Assembly (NCBI GenBank): GCA_002633025.1
Contig: NMRB01000017.1
Span: 282,919-346,918, forward strand
DNA: 64,000 nucleotides
Source: Notospermus geniculatus
Taxonomy: Eukaryota; Nemertea; Pilidiophora; Heteronemertea; Lineidae
Direction: 5' to 3'
A program made the position numbers and the translations under genes. A model generated the notes under the pieces. The model worked only from the letters and a program-made list of their open reading frames with translations. It searched no databases and was not told the DNA's origin. Position 1 is the stretch's first letter. Each line of letters starts with the position of its first letter. This document shows, piece after piece, positions 1-11,247 of the stretch.

Positions 1-1972
1 CATGTCCTTTGTTTTCTGTCACATGTTCATGGGCTGCTGACTTGGAGTCCTTTTGGTGTTCCACCAGTCGTTTTGATAGTGGTCTGCTTGTTTCCCCAAT
101 GTAACTTTGATTACATGAGCAGTTAAGTTTGTACACAACACCTCTTGGTTGCTGTGGTGCTGAAGATGGTTTTTTCCCATTGGCTTGTAAGTGGGTCTTG
201 AGGGTGTCTTGTTTAGTAAATGCTACATCAATGCTGGCGAGATTTTGAATGAGTCTCTTGATCTTATATGATGCATTGCCAATGAATGGGAGTGAGATAA
301 TGATTGGGGATCTGGTGTTTATTCCACTTTTGGCTGCACTCTCCTTGGTTTTGTACTTGCTGACTGTCCTTTGAATGGTTTTTTGGACTATGTTTCTGGG
401 GTAGCCGTTCATGTCTGTGAACGAACGTTGGATGTGTTCCAGTTCACCATCTAAGTACTTGGGTGCACATAGTTTTAGTGCTCTGCGTGTGAGAGTTCCA
501 ATAATTCCAAGTTTTACCTGTTGGGGGTGGTTTGATTTGAAGTCAATATATTGGTCCGTGTGAGTAGGTTTCCGGTAAACTGTTGTTTCGAGTTTATCAC
601 ATTCTCTTACGACTAGAACATCCAGGAACGGGAGTTTGTTGTGGCTTTCCTTCTCCATAGTGAAGTTCATTCTCTGGTGCTGGTCGTTTAGATGCTGAAG
701 TAGTAATTCCGGGTCATCTTCCTGTTTGATGACAGCGAACACATCATCAACTTTCCTATACCAACACACAGGTTTCACTGGTGCAACTTCTAATGCTTGT
801 ATTTCAAACTCCGTCATGAATATTTCCGTTATGATGGGTGAGAGTGGTGATCCCATTGGTAATCCGTTAACTTGTTGAAAGATTTTATCACCCCAGGTGA
901 AATATGACGATTCGACGCACGTTTTTATCAGTTCCATGATGCTCTCAATACTGAGGTTCGTGTCCATGTTTGGTTTGTGGTCAGTCAGCTTTCGATGGAT
1001 GATCCTTAATGCTTCTTCCCTGGGAACATTGGTGAACAAGTCCACCACATCATAGCTCACAAGTAGTCCTGCATTTTGAATTCCTGATATTTTTTCCACA
1101 AACTCGGAGGAGTCTCTTACATACGAGGGTGCACACTTCCCTAGGGGGGCAAGTAAATTGGCTATGTGTTGTGCCGTATTGTAATACACACTCCCTTTGC
1201 TGCACGTCAGTATCCTTGCTTTCACTGGGTCCTTGTGAATTTTGATTGTGGCGCGGGCATATGGAGCTGTAGCGTTGGTGACATTTAGCTGGTTGTGCAA
1301 ACGTTGGTCAATCTCGTTGTTATCCTTGAGGCGTTTCAACACTGCTTTATGTTTCCTTTCAAGAGTTTTGGTCGGATCTTTTTTCATTTCACGATAGGTG
1401 GTGGTGTCTTGGAGCATCTTATCTACCATTGCGTGGTAGTCATCAGTGTCTATGACAACTGTGGCTCGTCCTTTATCAGCTGGGACAATCGTGATTGTTT
1501 TGTCAGATTTGAGTTCTTTGATAGCGTTCCTTTCCCCTTGACTTAGGTTTGGCTTTTGCTGCTCTGTTTTCTGTAGCACTTCCACGATTTGGTGACGAAG
1601 GTAATCCACTTTCCCTCCTGGTGCCAGTTGCTGCAGCCCTGATTCGATATTGGCTACGAAGTCATCGAAGTTATGGCGTGGACTAGTTGGGACGAACTTC
1701 AGACCTTTTTTGAGGACGTGTTCCTCATCTTTGGAGAGATGCTTTTTGCTGAGGTTGACCACAGTCTTAGGGAGTTGAGTAGAATTTGGTTGGCTGTTGT
1801 TCTTGTTTGTTGATGCGCACAGGTTGGATAGTTTCTTCTGCTGTTTGGCTTTGGTTCTATCATGGAGTTTGTTGTTGTCCTTGGTCTGTAGTTCTCGTAG
1901 GTCTGCGAAAGTTTGGTGAGGTAAGAGTGATTGGAGTTTTGAGTGGATTTGGTGAGTCTCTACTGCAGTCGT
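1..1972 (-). CDS. Penelope-like reverse transcriptase, left-arm copy (partial, open at window edge)
   Basis: This is the mirror copy of the right-arm ORF, read leftward from the palindrome centre and still open at position 1. It covers the N-terminal domain, the reverse transcriptase core and the beginning of the GIY-YIG endonuclease. The last roughly 50 residues lie outside the window. No stop codon interrupts it, so this copy is as intact as its partner. The start is not fixed: like the partner, the frame is open through the centre of the palindrome and has no convincing ATG. Confidence 0.85.
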
Positions 1973-3948
1973 TGCCACGACTGCAGTAGAGACTCACCAA
2001 ATCCACTCAAAACTCCAATCACTCTTACCTCACCAAACTTTCGCAGACCTACGAGAACTACAGACCAAGGACAACAACAAACTCCATGATAGAACCAAAG
2101 CCAAACAGCAGAAGAAACTATCCAACCTGTGCGCATCAACAAACAAGAACAACAGCCAACCAAATTCTACTCAACTCCCTAAGACTGTGGTCAACCTCAG
2201 CAAAAAGCACCTCTCCAAAGATGAGGAACACGTCCTCAAAAAAGGTCTGAAGTTCGTCCCAACTAGTCCACGCCATAACTTCGATGACTTCGTAGCCAAT
2301 ATCGAATCAGGGCTGCAGCAACTGGCACCAGGAGGGAAAGTGGATTACCTTCGTCACCAAATCGTGGAAGTGCTACAGAAAACAGAGCAGCAAAAGCCAA
2401 ACCTAAGTCAAGGGGAAAGGAACGCTATCAAAGAACTCAAATCTGACAAAACAATCACGATTGTCCCAGCTGATAAAGGACGAGCCACAGTTGTCATAGA
2501 CACTGATGACTACCACGCAATGGTAGATAAGATGCTCCAAGACACCACCACCTATCGTGAAATGAAAAAAGATCCGACCAAAACTCTTGAAAGGAAACAT
2601 AAAGCAGTGTTGAAACGCCTCAAGGATAACAACGAGATTGACCAACGTTTGCACAACCAGCTAAATGTCACCAACGCTACAGCTCCATATGCCCGCGCCA
2701 CAATCAAAATTCACAAGGACCCAGTGAAAGCAAGGATACTGACGTGCAGCAAAGGGAGTGTGTATTACAATACGGCACAACACATAGCCAATTTACTTGC
2801 CCCCCTAGGGAAGTGTGCACCCTCGTATGTAAGAGACTCCTCCGAGTTTGTGGAAAAAATATCAGGAATTCAAAATGCAGGACTACTTGTGAGCTATGAT
2901 GTGGTGGACTTGTTCACCAATGTTCCCAGGGAAGAAGCATTAAGGATCATCCATCGAAAGCTGACTGACCACAAACCAAACATGGACACGAACCTCAGTA
3001 TTGAGAGCATCATGGAACTGATAAAAACGTGCGTCGAATCGTCATATTTCACCTGGGGTGATAAAATCTTTCAACAAGTTAACGGATTACCAATGGGATC
3101 ACCACTCTCACCCATCATAACGGAAATATTCATGACGGAGTTTGAAATACAAGCATTAGAAGTTGCACCAGTGAAACCTGTGTGTTGGTATAGGAAAGTT
3201 GATGATGTGTTCGCTGTCATCAAACAGGAAGATGACCCGGAATTACTACTTCAGCATCTAAACGACCAGCACCAGAGAATGAACTTCACTATGGAGAAGG
3301 AAAGCCACAACAAACTCCCGTTCCTGGATGTTCTAGTCGTAAGAGAATGTGATAAACTCGAAACAACAGTTTACCGGAAACCTACTCACACGGACCAATA
3401 TATTGACTTCAAATCAAACCACCCCCAACAGGTAAAACTTGGAATTATTGGAACTCTCACACGCAGAGCACTAAAACTATGTGCACCCAAGTACTTAGAT
3501 GGTGAACTGGAACACATCCAACGTTCGTTCACAGACATGAACGGCTACCCCAGAAACATAGTCCAAAAAACCATTCAAAGGACAGTCAGCAAGTACAAAA
3601 CCAAGGAGAGTGCAGCCAAAAGTGGAATAAACACCAGATCCCCAATCATTATCTCACTCCCATTCATTGGCAATGCATCATATAAGATCAAGAGACTCAT
3701 TCAAAATCTCGCCAGCATTGATGTAGCGTTTACTAAACAAGACACCCTCAAGACCCACTTACAAGCCAATGGGAAAAAACCATCTTCAGCACCACAGCAA
3801 CCAAGAGGTGTTGTGTACAAACTTAACTGCTCATGTAATCAAAGTTACATTGGGGAAACAAGCAGACCACTATCAAAACGACTGGTGGAACACCAAAAGG
3901 ACTCCAAGTCAGCAGCCCATGAACATGTGACAGAAAACAAAGGACATG
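1..3948. repeat. Giant inverted repeat (palindrome) of a Penelope-like element
   Basis: Position p on the left arm is complementary to position 3949-p on the right arm. The centre is a 4-base spacer (TGCC, 1973-1976). Wherever I compared the arms (1-60, 1741-1820, 1930-1972 and the two identical 83-residue shadow peptides) they are identical. The left arm runs off the window. Head-to-head or inverted 5'-truncated copies are a known arrangement of Penelope-like elements. A fold-back assembly or sequencing artefact would look the same. Confidence 0.95.
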
Positions 3949-4106
3949 TTATCAACTGGGAAGGTGTTGAAATCCTCAATAGGAGCTTAGAGAGAGATTA
4001 CAAACGCAAACTCACAGAAGCAATTCAAATCAAAAGGCATAGTCCAGGAATTAACAGAGACAATGGTCTATTCATTCCCAGTGCATATGACTGTTTGATC
4101 AAGTGA
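1977..4106 (+). CDS. Penelope-like element polyprotein: reverse transcriptase plus GIY-YIG endonuclease
   Basis: The frame is open from the palindrome centre to the stop at 4104-4106. The part from the GTG at 2187 has 639 residues. It opens with the conserved Penelope N-terminal signature (VVNLS, then KGLKFVPTSP). The reverse transcriptase core has the PADKGRATVV motif, YDVVDLFTNVP, NGLPMGSPLSP and the catalytic Asp-Asp pair at residues 339-340 of that count (VDD context). The C-terminus, from about residue 542, is a GIY-YIG nuclease (VVYKL, Cys-rich turn, SYIGET, then R and EH). This domain order defines endonuclease-bearing Penelope-like elements, which copy RNA to DNA by target priming. 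The frame continues upstream of 2187 with typical lysine-rich N-terminal sequence, so the element is 5'-truncated at the palindrome centre and the true start is missing. No frameshift is visible, so it could be a young copy. Confidence 0.93.
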   Translation, partial: TTAVETHQIHSKLQSLLPHQTFADLRELQTKDNNKLHDRTKAKQQKKLSNLCASTNKNNSQPNSTQLPKTVVNLSKKHLSKDEEHVLKKGLKFVPTSPRHNFDDFVANIESGLQQLAPGGKVDYLRHQIVEVLQKTEQQKPNLSQGERNAIKELKSDKTITIVPADKGRATVVIDTDDYHAMVDKMLQDTTTYREMKKDPTKTLERKHKAVLKRLKDNNEIDQRLHNQLNVTNATAPYARATIKIHKDPVKARILTCSKGSVYYNTAQHIANLLAPLGKCAPSYVRDSSEFVEKISGIQNAGLLVSYDVVDLFTNVPREEALRIIHRKLTDHKPNMDTNLSIESIMELIKTCVESSYFTWGDKIFQQVNGLPMGSPLSPIITEIFMTEFEIQALEVAPVKPVCWYRKVDDVFAVIKQEDDPELLLQHLNDQHQRMNFTMEKESHNKLPFLDVLVVRECDKLETTVYRKPTHTDQYIDFKSNHPQQVKLGIIGTLTRRALKLCAPKYLDGELEHIQRSFTDMNGYPRNIVQKTIQRTVSKYKTKESAAKSGINTRSPIIISLPFIGNASYKIKRLIQNLASIDVAFTKQDTLKTHLQANGKKPSSAPQQPRGVVYKLNCSCNQSYIGETSRPLSKRLVEHQKDSKSAAHEHVTENKGHVINWEGVEILNRSLERDYKRKLTEAIQIKRHSPGINRDNGLFIPSAYDCLIK

Positions 4107-4275
4107 TATTCCAATCCAAACTCAGAGAACTGTTGTCCTGTATGAAACATTTAGTGTGTCATTCAGCCACCTGAAGACGACCAGGGAACACTGGTAGAAA
4201 CGTTGTGCATATCATACTGTGTAAAGAAGGAGTACCAAAAAACTTTGTGTAATGTAATTTCAATTTAACTTCCAG
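4107..4275 (+). mobile_element. Penelope-like element 3' region with hammerhead-like motif
   Basis: Sequence after the transposon stop codon. At 4171-4206 a CTGAAGA box is followed by a small hairpin (ACCAG...CTGGT) and then GAAAC. That is the order of a hammerhead ribozyme core (CUGANGA, stem II, GAAA), and hammerheads are known in Penelope-like elements. Stem II has a mismatched base next to the core, so activity is doubtful. The 3' end of the element is not sharply defined. Confidence 0.55.
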
Positions 4276-4298
4276 GGACATAGGAATCATCAGCTGGT

Positions 4299-5657
4299 TC
4301 AGACTGAGAAGTCCCACTGCCGAAGAGCACTGTCTAGCTTCTTGTACGCATCCCGCCAGACCTCTTGTGGGTCCGCACCGGCAGGACAGTACCGGCTCAA
4401 CAGTGCCTTTCGGCAGGCCTTCATTCTAGTGCAGGGGGACAACGCAGCCTTCCCCATCTGATGATTTACCCATAACGCATCGTCCCAGGAGGTCGTCTTT
4501 GTCATACATGCTTAATACGAGGACTTTCAAAAAAGTGTTCCCATCATTGGGGGGATCCGCAATGGACATTGCAGAATTTATCAAGGATTGTGGGATGGTA
4601 ACTTCTGTTTCTATCTTGTTAGGATTGTTGGCCATAGGGACTTCTTGCCTGATGATGTTGTCCTTTTCACTGCCAATGAAAACAGGCGATCTTCTCAGTC
4701 CTATTGTCACGCTTTCCCCAACTCTCCTTTTTTTGGCAGGAACAGGAGGAAGCAGGATATCTGCCAGATGGTTTAGCTGATCCTCTATTGGGGGGGGGGG
4801 GNGGGGGGTCACTCTGCAGACTTTGTGGAACATATTTTGCTGCTTTCGCTGCCGAAGAGCACGGTGTTACGATTGAAAGATGATCCTTCCTTAGGGAATC
4901 TGTTTTACTTGAAGAATGACGTCTTTGCTGTGCGAATGCCAGTGACCATGTTGACGTTGTTTTTTTTTGTGAATTTTGCACGGTGACCTGAAGTAATGTA
5001 AGTAATCTTTTAACAGCAGCAATCCGGGCAGTTGTCCTATACTGTGCGCCTCCTGTAAAGGTGTTGTTACTATGTTGTACACCTTTGTATGCTTTAGTCG
5101 AGTGTCCGTTTTGCCTGATCTCCTTTTGATACTTTCACACGTCCTATAATAAGGGGTTGTCATTTTTTTAGAGTTTCTCTGAACTACTGGTGTCACAGCA
5201 TGTTCTTCGTTCAGGAAGCTGTACTGAATCAACACAATGTTTTCAACCTTGCCATTTACTGTGACAGAGTCAATCCTTTTTCTGACATCGGAAGAAGAGC
5301 CGAGTTTAAAAAACTCTCGTCGAACAGTTACCTGTTCTTTCCCACGATCACTTACTTCAAGTTTGTCATCGGTGTAACTGGCATGAAAGTTATAGGTTCT
5401 TCCAAGCCCCCATATCATCACACTTGTAGTCCAATCTATGCTTCAGACAAGACGAATCAACCAGGAAGGTGACATTTGTCTCAATTAAAACTGGTTGGAC
5501 AGATGCAACCCTTCCTGAAGGTGCATTAAGCAACAGGTTGATGACGTCCTTTTGCTTCGGGACTTCCTTGGCACTACTATACACTGGCAAATTTTTATTT
5601 CCGTCGTAGTACTCGATCACGTCTCTGTCCACGGTCACCATTTCCTCAGATGGTTCA
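4299..5657 (-). pseudogene. Decayed BEN-domain gene (C-terminal half)
   Basis: Three consecutive - strand frames together read as one protein. 5641-5390 covers a segment ending in DYKCDDMGAW. 5421-4891 continues it (GRTYNFHASY, then PVVQRNSKK and TPYYRT). 4833-4426 plus 4505-4299 give a C-terminal module whose pattern fits a BEN domain (FLKVLVLSMYDKDDLLGRC, then GCVVPL, then KACRKALLSRYC). The final module is split by a stop and a frameshift at about 4426-4440. Another break lies at the poly-G tract around 4790-4807, which contains an N and may be a sequencing fault. BEN domains bind DNA or protein in chromatin factors. The N-terminal part resembles an unnamed animal family often found with transposons. 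The family is inferred from memory of motifs, not from a search. Confidence 0.55.
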
Positions 5658-6002
5658 TCATTGACCCGAAAACTGAATTGGTATCTTGAATGAACTGGCG
5701 ATCCAACGTGGACTTTTAACCCTTTTTAAAGTTTGGTTTCTAAACAATCTGGTACTGAAATACATACATGTATACATCTGCCCATGATACATGTGCTCAA
5801 GAGTCCAGAATTCTCATTCAAATTGTCCTGTTCTCCATCCGGGAATTTTCAATCTACTGCAGAATTTCTTGTCAACTTCTGTCGCCGTCAACTGGAATCG
5901 TTCCATCATGATACATGTAGCTAGTAGCATCCAAATTCAACTCTTTGAAAATGAATTCAGATACACAGGGAGGGATGCTTTGCCATATTCTCTACCTTAG
6001 CC

Positions 6003-6100
6003 TTAAGGGGGCGGTAGTGGAAACCTACAGCTTGAAGGTAATATGAATTGTTTTCAGTCGCCATTTGCAGTGCGCTTCCTTATGGCTACCGCCCCCTTAA
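6003..6100. mobile_element. 98-bp foldback element with TTAA ends
   Basis: Termini are perfect inverted repeats: TTAAGGGGGCGGTAG at the left and its complement at the right. The outermost four bases on each side are TTAA, the target-site signature of piggyBac-type elements. The interior has no coding capacity. Confidence 0.75.
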
Positions 6101-6202
6101 AACAACGGCTCTCCTCACGAGTATGCAATTCTTTAAATTCAGTACGAATTGTGTTACTCATTCGAGCTGTTTGGTTTTTCCTCAGCTTTCGTCCTAATAT
6201 CA

Positions 6203-6775
6203 TCAACCTTCACCAGGCAAACACCAGTTACACGTGTCTCCCGCTATATGTAAAATAAACACTTTTAAAAAAAATATGTACATGTCAACAGCAACAGAGC
6301 GGCTCAGCTGCTTGAAGAAAATGTGCCTGGTTTGCTTATTTTCGAAAGGTTTGTCACAGTGAACATTTTCATCAAAGAAAACAGGGGTATTCAGAGGTGC
6401 AGCTCTCACGACTGCATCAATCTTTGCATACTTTACAGAAGAGATTACAGTTTTCCTACGATATTCTGAAGTTAAGTCCTTTGCAAGACTAGTGTTCGTA
6501 TTGGTGCATCTGGTGACTGATCAGCTTTGGTCAAAACTTTCATGCTGTCAAGGTGCTTTGAGTACGCCTGAAGGCATTCTGCCAGCTCTTCAACTGCATC
6601 AGAAACTACTGATCATGCTCTACTAGAACGCATTATTGGCTTCATTACCAAACCAAATAAATCCTCCGCATGTGATAACAGTCCCTTGGATGACAGAGAT
6701 GTCTTTCGCTTCTTGAGTTTCCTTGAATCGCTGTAACCAGAAAACCGCTCAAATACAGCCGGAATCCCTTGAACC
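6203..6775 (-). pseudogene. Remnant coding segments upstream of the BEN-like gene
   Basis: Translating the - strand gives two protein-like runs broken by stops and a frameshift. At about 6775-6600 a Lys/Ser-rich run contains GIPAVFERFSGYSD, and is followed to about 6477 by a run containing ECLQAYSKHLDSMKVL. At about 6460-6290 a run contains KIDAVVRAAPLNTPVFFDEN. The direction and position suggest the N-terminal part of the same decayed gene as the BEN-like piece downstream. I do not recognise the domain. Confidence 0.4.
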
Positions 6776-6884
6776 ATGGACTTGTGGCTGGCAGCTTTGT
6801 GGTATGATGCTGGTCAGTGTGCCATAATAATAACTAGCAAAACCCGTGCTCCGCACGGAGTAGTAGCCCTAAATGATTGTTTAC

Positions 6885-7850
6885 AACAAAGTCATGTTGG
6901 ATGGAACGTTCTGACCACGTGCTCCGTCCTTTACCAATGAGGAACCGGAGGAACTAATCCATGACGCGGCGCTGATGAACAACTCAGTCTAAAATATAAC
7001 GTCGAAAGTGAGGCTAACGTTATTTGCCATTTAATTCTGGAAAACTACACCCCATTTCCAGCCCTAATATACCCGAAATTTGTCCATTAAATTTCGGATT
7101 TTACACATTAAACATCAAATAAAGGACTGACTCAATGTATCTGAATGTTTTCAAACGAAAATTCAAGTGCGAACATGTCGAATTTTATCAATAAAATTGA
7201 CTATTTTAGCGTAAACGACAGATGGAAGAGCAACGTCACTGATTCTGAATGACGCACGACGGAACCACGTGCGATGTCAAAGAGGTTTTCAACTGGCGGC
7301 GCATGCGTTTTTGAGTAAAAACTGAGTTGTTCCCCATCGCCTCCTTTGGGCACGCCGGTTCCCCATTGATGACGTCATTTGATGACGTCAGTGCACAGCC
7401 TCTATACCACGTCTGCGCTTGAAAATCAATTCCAAGAATTGATGCTGTGCGATTGATGATCTCAAAAATGGAAGCTGCGCGCGACGTCATGTCAAGTTAC
7501 CATGATTACATCCAAAACGACGTCTGCACGCACGTGACATCATCAGTGCTGTGACGTCATGGGATGAAATGTTCTGACCACGTGCTCCGTCCATTACCCA
7601 TTGCTGACGTCATTTGATGACGTCAGTGCACGAATACCATCGGCAGCGTGACGTTGCTATGGGTGACGTCACAAACTTGATGCTGTGCGATTGATGACCT
7701 CACAAATGGATGCTGGTCGACGTCACGTCAAGTTACCATGGTTACGTCCAAAACAACGTCTGCACGCACGTGACGTCATCAGTGATGTGACGTCATGTTG
7801 GATGGAACGTTCTGACCACGTGCTCCGTCCATTACCCATTGATGACGNAA
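6885..7850. repeat. Degenerate satellite-like repeats rich in TGACGTCA
   Basis: A module containing GGAACGTTCTGACCACGTG and CTCCGTCC-ATTACC recurs at about 6899, 7568 and 7808 with variable sequence between. The palindrome TGACGTCA occurs about eight times between 7369 and 7795, often as TGACGTCATTTGATGACGTC pairs. Several small ORFs on both strands are by-products. A single N lies at 7848. No gene is evident. Confidence 0.7.
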
Positions 7851-8011
7851 ACGGCCCTATAAACTGGTAGGCGATAACACCATGCGAACGAAAAAGGTCA
7901 ACATCAGGCCAGTGGTTTGGACTGGACACAGACTTTCCCTTCCCTTGTCAACAGACAATGGGAAAACATGCTATGAGTTCGCGGTGAAAGACTGGGCAAT
8001 GTGCACTATGA

Positions 8012-8245
8012 TGGTCCGATTTAATAGACGTTGGCTAAGTTCACCATTGGTTCCACCAATAAGGCATGCGAAAAGTGTACAACTGAATTTTTCACCCAGA
8101 ACCCCCGTTTTCTAAGCTCTGTTTAGCGCTCACTATCCATCCAAACAGCTTTGTGAGGAAAATTTAGCTGTACACTTTTTGCATGCCTATCTGTTTTTGG
8201 TGGAGTCGATGGTCAGCTTAGCTGACGTCTATTGAATCGGTCCGA
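8012..8245. mobile_element. Degenerate foldback element (about 234 bp)
   Basis: The left arm (GGTCCGATTTAATAGACGT..., 8012-8085) is complementary with mismatches to the right arm (8165-8245). Both arms contain GGCATGC next to AGTGTACA. No ORF is supported. Confidence 0.65.
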
Positions 8246-8477
8246 TGTAAAACAACAACGCTAAATCTAAATACGGAGCTTCGCATTCTTCCGTGGTCAG
8301 TGACAGCCAACAATCGCCATAACGGATAACAATAAGGGCCAATTCATACTTGCTCGCGGACCGTCAACCGCATGAAAAACTGACCACAGGTTTCCAAGGC
8401 GTGAATGTGCACACACATTGAAATTGATCATAGGCCCTAATCGGCGTAAAATCCGGACAGAATATGAACCAGCCCTA

Positions 8478-8650
8478 ATGCCCGTTGTACACGGTAGGAT
8501 TTTTTTGTACTAAAAATTATAAATGAGGCTCATGAAGGGTGATTTCGGTCATAGGCTACCGATTGCATTGCTGAAAGGCATTGTGAACACCCATTTAGGC
8601 CCCATTTATAATTTTTAGTACAAGAAAATCCTACCGTGTACAACGGGCAT
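8478..8650. mobile_element. 173-bp MITE with about 47-bp terminal inverted repeats
   Basis: The left end ATGCCCGTTGTACACGGTAG and the matching right end at 8631-8650 are perfect complements. The arms stay paired through the A/T-rich stretch (TACTAAAAATTATAAATG). No coding potential. The target duplication is unclear. Confidence 0.8.
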
Positions 8651-9079
8651 AACACAGAAGAAGTGACCAGAACGTTTTCATGCTCTAGGCCTTTCCACAG
8701 ACGATTGGTCATTTCTCGTAATATGCGTGCAACTCTCATAACTACCCTTGTCAGATCGTCGATCATACCAGGCCCTTTTGTCTGGGTAAAAATCGACATC
8801 TCTTCTGGACTTAGAAAATTTCGGAATCAGTGCTGCCTTCCGCGGCGGGGTATACGCGAGCCTACTGTATACATTAATGTATAACATCGGAAATCGATGT
8901 GTTGTACTCGTGCGTATACAAAAAGAGTCAGCACCGTCAATTATGATCAACATGGAAAACGCGGTCCGTCATGCAGAGTTAAAAAGGCGGCAGGTCGAGG
9001 GATAAAAAGAGTTTAAACACCGGTACTAAGGTCTGAGAAAACAAAATGAATTTTAGTCAAGTAAAATCCTGTAAAATCA

Positions 9080-9333
9080 TTAAAGGGACACTTATGCCGT
9101 ACCTTTGTTTTGGCGTGGAACACTTCTGAGATTCACCGCTATGGGATGAAAATCCCTTCAGAGGGCATGTGATATAACTTTCTAGCAGTAAAATTCTTGT
9201 ACAATAACTACACATTGAATATGCATCGGTGAAAAAGTACTGATAGCTTTCTGATGGGGACCAATGAACAATCTAAAAAATCAGGAAATGGGGAAAACCC
9301 AGAGCCGAGGATACGGCATAAGTGTCCCTTTAA
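9080..9333. mobile_element. 254-bp MITE with TTAA termini
   Basis: Ends are TTAAAGGGACACTTATGCCG and its perfect complement, about 22 bp. TTAA at both edges suggests a piggyBac-type non-autonomous element. The interior is non-coding. Confidence 0.8.
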
Positions 9334-9889
9334 AAAACCACCTGAAACGTGCAAGGAGGATAGAAAAATTCCACCATTCAAGCAATTGATGGTCTCTATC
9401 TAAGACTGACTTGAGACAGGAGCACTTTGACAGGACAGGACAAGTACAGGACATGTATCGGACACCCTACACCTCATATCAAGCTTTATTGAACCCTTCA
9501 CCGACTCAAAAGCAGCACACAAGAAGCAAGCAGCAGCCATATGGAGGAATCTCAAACCTACCAATCAATGCCAAAATTCCAGCAGCAGACTCAACACCTA
9601 GAAAAAATATTTGAAGTGTTTCTATTTGACCTTTTTATTAACCCTACTGGAAATATCTCAACCCGTCAAGCTGATTACAGCCCATCGAACAGATCACAGT
9701 GATAACTTGGTTATTGAAGCCATCTTAAACGGATATCTGGAACCACCAAACTGATCAAAGATGTTCGGAGCATGATCATAGGCCATCGAAGTAATCGCAA
9801 ACTGATCATGTTGATGCTGCAGAAAGATCGAGATAGCTTTGATCAGCCTGAATGTGTCTAGATCACTTAGATTGGTTGGTCCCATAGTG

Positions 9890-10500
9890 ACATATGGCTT
9901 TGATCAGTTGGGATGACTTCAATGATTCGGTGCTGGTCATCATCAGATGCCTTCGATCAGTTCAGATGACTTTGGTAGCTTCGGATGACTTCGATCACTT
10001 CATCAGATCAGTTGGGGTGATCACTACTGGATGGCTTTGATCAGTTCAGATGATCATTTCGGATGACTTCGGTGGTTGGGGTTCAGGTGAGTATTGGATG
10101 GCTTCGATCAGTTCAGATGATCAGTTTGGATGTCTTCGATAGGCAGGGGTTCTGGTGAATATTGGATGGCTTTGATCAGTTCAGATGACTTCCGTGGTTG
10201 GTTTACTGGTGAATATTGGATGGCTTCGATCAGTTCAGATGTCTTCAGTTGGTTGGGGTACTGGTGGATATACGGATGGCTTCGATCAGTTCAGATGATC
10301 AGTTTGGATGTCTTTGGTAGGCTGGAGTACTGGTCAATACTGGGTGGCTTCGATCAGGTCAGTCATGTCAGTTGATCAGTTCGGATGACTTCGGTAGGTT
10401 AAGTACTGGCGAGTATTTGATGGCTTCAGTTCAGATGGCTTCATTTGGGTTCATGGGGTCCTGGTTGACATTAGATGGCTGCAATCAGGTGACTTTTAAT
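9890..10500. repeat. Minisatellite of GATCA-rich degenerate units
   Basis: Recurrent blocks of the form TATTGGATGGCTTCGATCAG, TTCAGATGA and TTCGGTGGTTGGGGT alternate in imperfect units of about 60-90 bases. The two + strand ORFs here simply translate the repeat and show its periodicity (EYWMASISSD and variants). I see no gene. Confidence 0.75.
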
Positions 10501-11180
10501 CCATGTACTATATTGTTGCATAAATATATAAAAATGATTATTTATGATTATGTTCCAACAATATTTGAGGTGCGAGTGCACTCGAACAAACAGCCTAAAC
10601 CTGAATACAGGAAAAGAATGTGTTAAAAAACTTGTAAAAGAAGGGCTCTGTTTAGAACATAAACTGAAACAAAGACAACTTCCTTATAACTGATTTGTGG
10701 TATATTTTTTATGAATAAGCTGGACACGTTTCCACAACCACCCATAATCCGTGTTCGACTCGTTCAGTTCCAGTTTCAGTTTGGACAACACCATTCCAGT
10801 TTCAGTTCGGACAACCAGTCAAAAAAACTGATTTGTCGTTCATTTCATCTTGAACTTGGGTTCATCATGTCAATTACATACGCTGTAATGATAAATGAAC
10901 ACTGTCCACCAGTAGAACTTTAGGGCGGCCTGTTTCCTAAAAATAAATCGCGGATTTTTTAAATATGAGAATAACTTACTGCAATGTATAATTTATAGAT
11001 ATTTTACAACGTGGACTAAATCGTATGCGCTACCTAAAAATCAATTGAAGCAAATGATTTTAAAAACGCTCATAGAGAAAATTTTATATACCGACATGCA
11101 TGTATCAGGAAGTAAAAATTACCTAGAATTACATCAGGACTGCCCTGTAGCCCATGAAGTCATTGAATCTCCTGTTTGAG
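10501..11180. other. No gene recognised
   Basis: A/T-rich sequence with short chance ORFs only. Nothing in it shows a domain, splice-site pattern or inverted repeat that I can support. Confidence 0.5.
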
Positions 11181-11247
11181 GACATCGGCTTGTTGTACTT
11201 GACTCGATGACGCGAAGACTCGATGGCGCGATGACTTGATGACCACC
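11181..11247 (+). repeat. Dispersed repeat, partner of an inverted copy at about 12299
   Basis: GGCTTGTTGTACTTGACTCG followed by short GATGACGCGAAGACTCGAT units. The same block occurs in reverse orientation at 12299-12358. The 1.05 kb between them is not clearly one element. Confidence 0.6.

Noticed and set aside
1295-1989. Small + strand ORFs of 83 and 67 codons in the left arm, repeated on the - strand of the right arm
   Set aside because: They are antisense shadows of the Penelope-like ORF, duplicated by the palindrome.
10130-10626. Two + strand ORFs of 81 and 84 codons
   Set aside because: They translate the GATCA minisatellite and its edge; the peptides are repeats with no domain.
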